From Elusimicrobiota bacterium (GTDB taxonomy: Bacteria > Elusimicrobiota > Elusimicrobia > Elusimicrobiales > Elusimicrobiaceae): a stretch of DNA of 6,708 bases. Within the stretch, counting starts at the first letter, position 1, and each line of letters starts with the position of its first letter. The position numbers were made by a program, and so were the translations under genes. Positions 5,766 through 6,708 of this stretch are shown piece after piece. Under the pieces are notes generated by a model. That model was given only the letters and a program-made list of their open reading frames with translations, was not told where the DNA came from and ran no database searches. The stretch lies in assembly GCA_023398295.1 (NCBI GenBank), contig JAEWSL010000061.1:1-6708 (forward strand), read 5' to 3'.

Positions 5766-6708
5766 ATGATTTATACCAACGTTGAAGAACTGCTTGCTTA
5801 CGCCGTAAAAAATAAACTTATTGAAGAAAGCGACTGCATTTGGGCGCGCAACAGCGTCTTGGAAGCGCTTAACCTGCCCGATAATAATTACGCCCCTTCA
5901 TACAAAGGCCCCGTCCCCGCTTTTCCCTCTGAGATTTTGGCCGACATTTCTTTTTACGCGGCGGAAAATAATCTTCTTAAAGCCGACACCCAAACTTACC
6001 GCGAGATTTTTGAAACTAAAATAATGGCCCTTTTTACGGCGCGGCCCGCTGTTGTTACGGAAAAGTTTTTAACCCTTCTCAAAAACGGCAAAAGCGGCCC
6101 GAAAAAGGCCATGGATTTCTTTTATAATTACTGCCAAAAAGTTTATTACGTCAAGGCCGACCGCGCCGCCCAAAACATAAATTGGAAAGTGGATACCAAC
6201 TTTGGTTTCTTGGATATGACAATCAATATGTCAAAACCGGAGAAAGATCCCAAAGAAATAGCCCTACAGGGCCGTATGAAAGAGCAAAAAACCATTTATC
6301 CCAAATGCCTGCTCTGCCGCGATAACGAAGGCTACAGCGGCCGCTTAAATCATCCGGCGCGCCAAAATTTACGTCTTATCCCGCTTAAACTTAACGGGGA
6401 AACTTGGTACTTCCAATATTCCCCCTACGTGTATTACCGCGAGCACAGCATACTCTTAAGCGAGCATCACCGCCCTATGAAAATTGACGGCAGCTCCATA
6501 AAAGTGCTGCTTGATTTTGTGGAGATGTTTCCCCACTATTTCATAGGCTCCAACGCGGATTTGCCCATTGTGGGCGGCTCCATTTTATCGCACGACCACT
6601 TCCAGGCGGGCCGCTGCGTTTTCCCGCTGGAAAAGGCGGGCTCGGTAAAAAGTTTCAAACTCAAGAAATTCCCGGGCGTTTCCTTTGATATTATCAGGTG
6701 GCCTCTTT
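5766..6708 (+). CDS. galT: Class II galactose-1-phosphate uridylyltransferase (UDP-glucose-hexose-1-phosphate uridylyltransferase), 3' end cut off by window edge
   Basis: GalT transfers UMP from UDP-glucose to galactose-1-phosphate, giving UDP-galactose and glucose-1-phosphate, the central Leloir step in the cytoplasm. The frame stays open from the ATG at 5766 to the window edge, 314 codons. Class II (Firmicutes-type) members run to about 490-510 residues, so roughly the last 180-190 are missing. Recognition rests on class II landmarks: 'YPKCLLC' at 178-184, 'NEGYSGRLNHPARQN' at 187-201, 'QYSPYVYY' at 217-224, 'FPHYFIGSNADLPIVGGS' at 255-272 and the catalytic-region 'SHDHFQ' at 275-280. Class I enzymes use an HPHxQ motif instead. 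The N-terminal 150 residues are less conserved but in frame with no break. It follows galE by 36 nt with a good ribosome site, so it is the third enzyme of a galKET unit. Confidence 0.95.
   Translation, partial: MIYTNVEELLAYAVKNKLIEESDCIWARNSVLEALNLPDNNYAPSYKGPVPAFPSEILADISFYAAENNLLKADTQTYREIFETKIMALFTARPAVVTEKFLTLLKNGKSGPKKAMDFFYNYCQKVYYVKADRAAQNINWKVDTNFGFLDMTINMSKPEKDPKEIALQGRMKEQKTIYPKCLLCRDNEGYSGRLNHPARQNLRLIPLKLNGETWYFQYSPYVYYREHSILLSEHHRPMKIDGSSIKVLLDFVEMFPHYFIGSNADLPIVGGSILSHDHFQAGRCVFPLEKAGSVKSFKLKKFPGVSFDIIRWPL

Noticed and set aside
5821..6024. 67-residue plus-strand frame inside galT
   Set aside because: It is out of frame with the clear class II GalT coding sequence that starts at 5766 and runs through to the edge, and it resembles nothing I recognise.
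1..6708. Undescribed defence, mobile or RNA-based system
   Set aside because: Every long open region is accounted for by known metabolic families. No repeats, integrase, transposase or structured RNA signature was seen, and the non-coding gaps are short.

Overview
This window comes from a bacterial chromosome. All the genes I can support lie on the plus strand. They are a left-truncated glycolytic phosphoglycerate mutase (gpmI), a small DUF167/YggU-type protein, a sodium:solute symporter, galactokinase (galK), UDP-glucose 4-epimerase (galE) and a right-truncated class II galactose-1-phosphate uridylyltransferase (galT). No RNA genes, mobile elements, CRISPR arrays or frameshifts were seen.

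Organism: the genes are closely packed, have Shine-Dalgarno sites (AAGG, GGAGG, GGAG, AGAGG), use intrinsic terminators, and prefer AAA, CTT and GCG/GCC codons. The GalT is the class II type well known from Firmicutes, and the GalE C-terminus has the 'DPAVLVAD' form that I associate with Gram-positive-style GalE. A sugar-fermenting, probably gut-associated anaerobe fits, for example a Firmicute or a member of the Elusimicrobiota. This is a low-confidence inference and the sequence alone does not settle it.

Layout: bases 2-1363 hold gpmI without its first ~65-70 codons. A hairpin terminator follows at 1366-1397, then the DUF167 gene (1418-1633). A 148-bp AT-rich gap (1634-1781) carries a perfect 12-bp palindrome and is the most likely promoter region for the galactose genes. 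The symporter follows (1782-3494), then a strong intrinsic terminator (3505-3538) wedged into the 56-bp gap before galK (3551-4720), then galE (4755-5729) and galT (5766 to the window edge) with short gaps and good ribosome binding sites.

How the genes work together: the symporter resembles the Vibrio Na+/galactose transporter vSGLT and keeps nearly all of its sugar-contacting residues. Its product would import galactose with Na+. GalK would phosphorylate it, GalT would exchange galactose-1-phosphate with UDP-glucose to give glucose-1-phosphate and UDP-galactose, and GalE would regenerate UDP-glucose. The carbon then enters glycolysis, to which GpmI also belongs, although gpmI is probably a separate transcription unit. 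No aldose 1-epimerase (galM), phosphoglucomutase or regulator is in the window. The locus is an ordinary Leloir pathway cluster; the least ordinary points are the terminator between transporter and enzymes, the similar hairpins at two gene junctions, and the palindrome upstream of the transporter.
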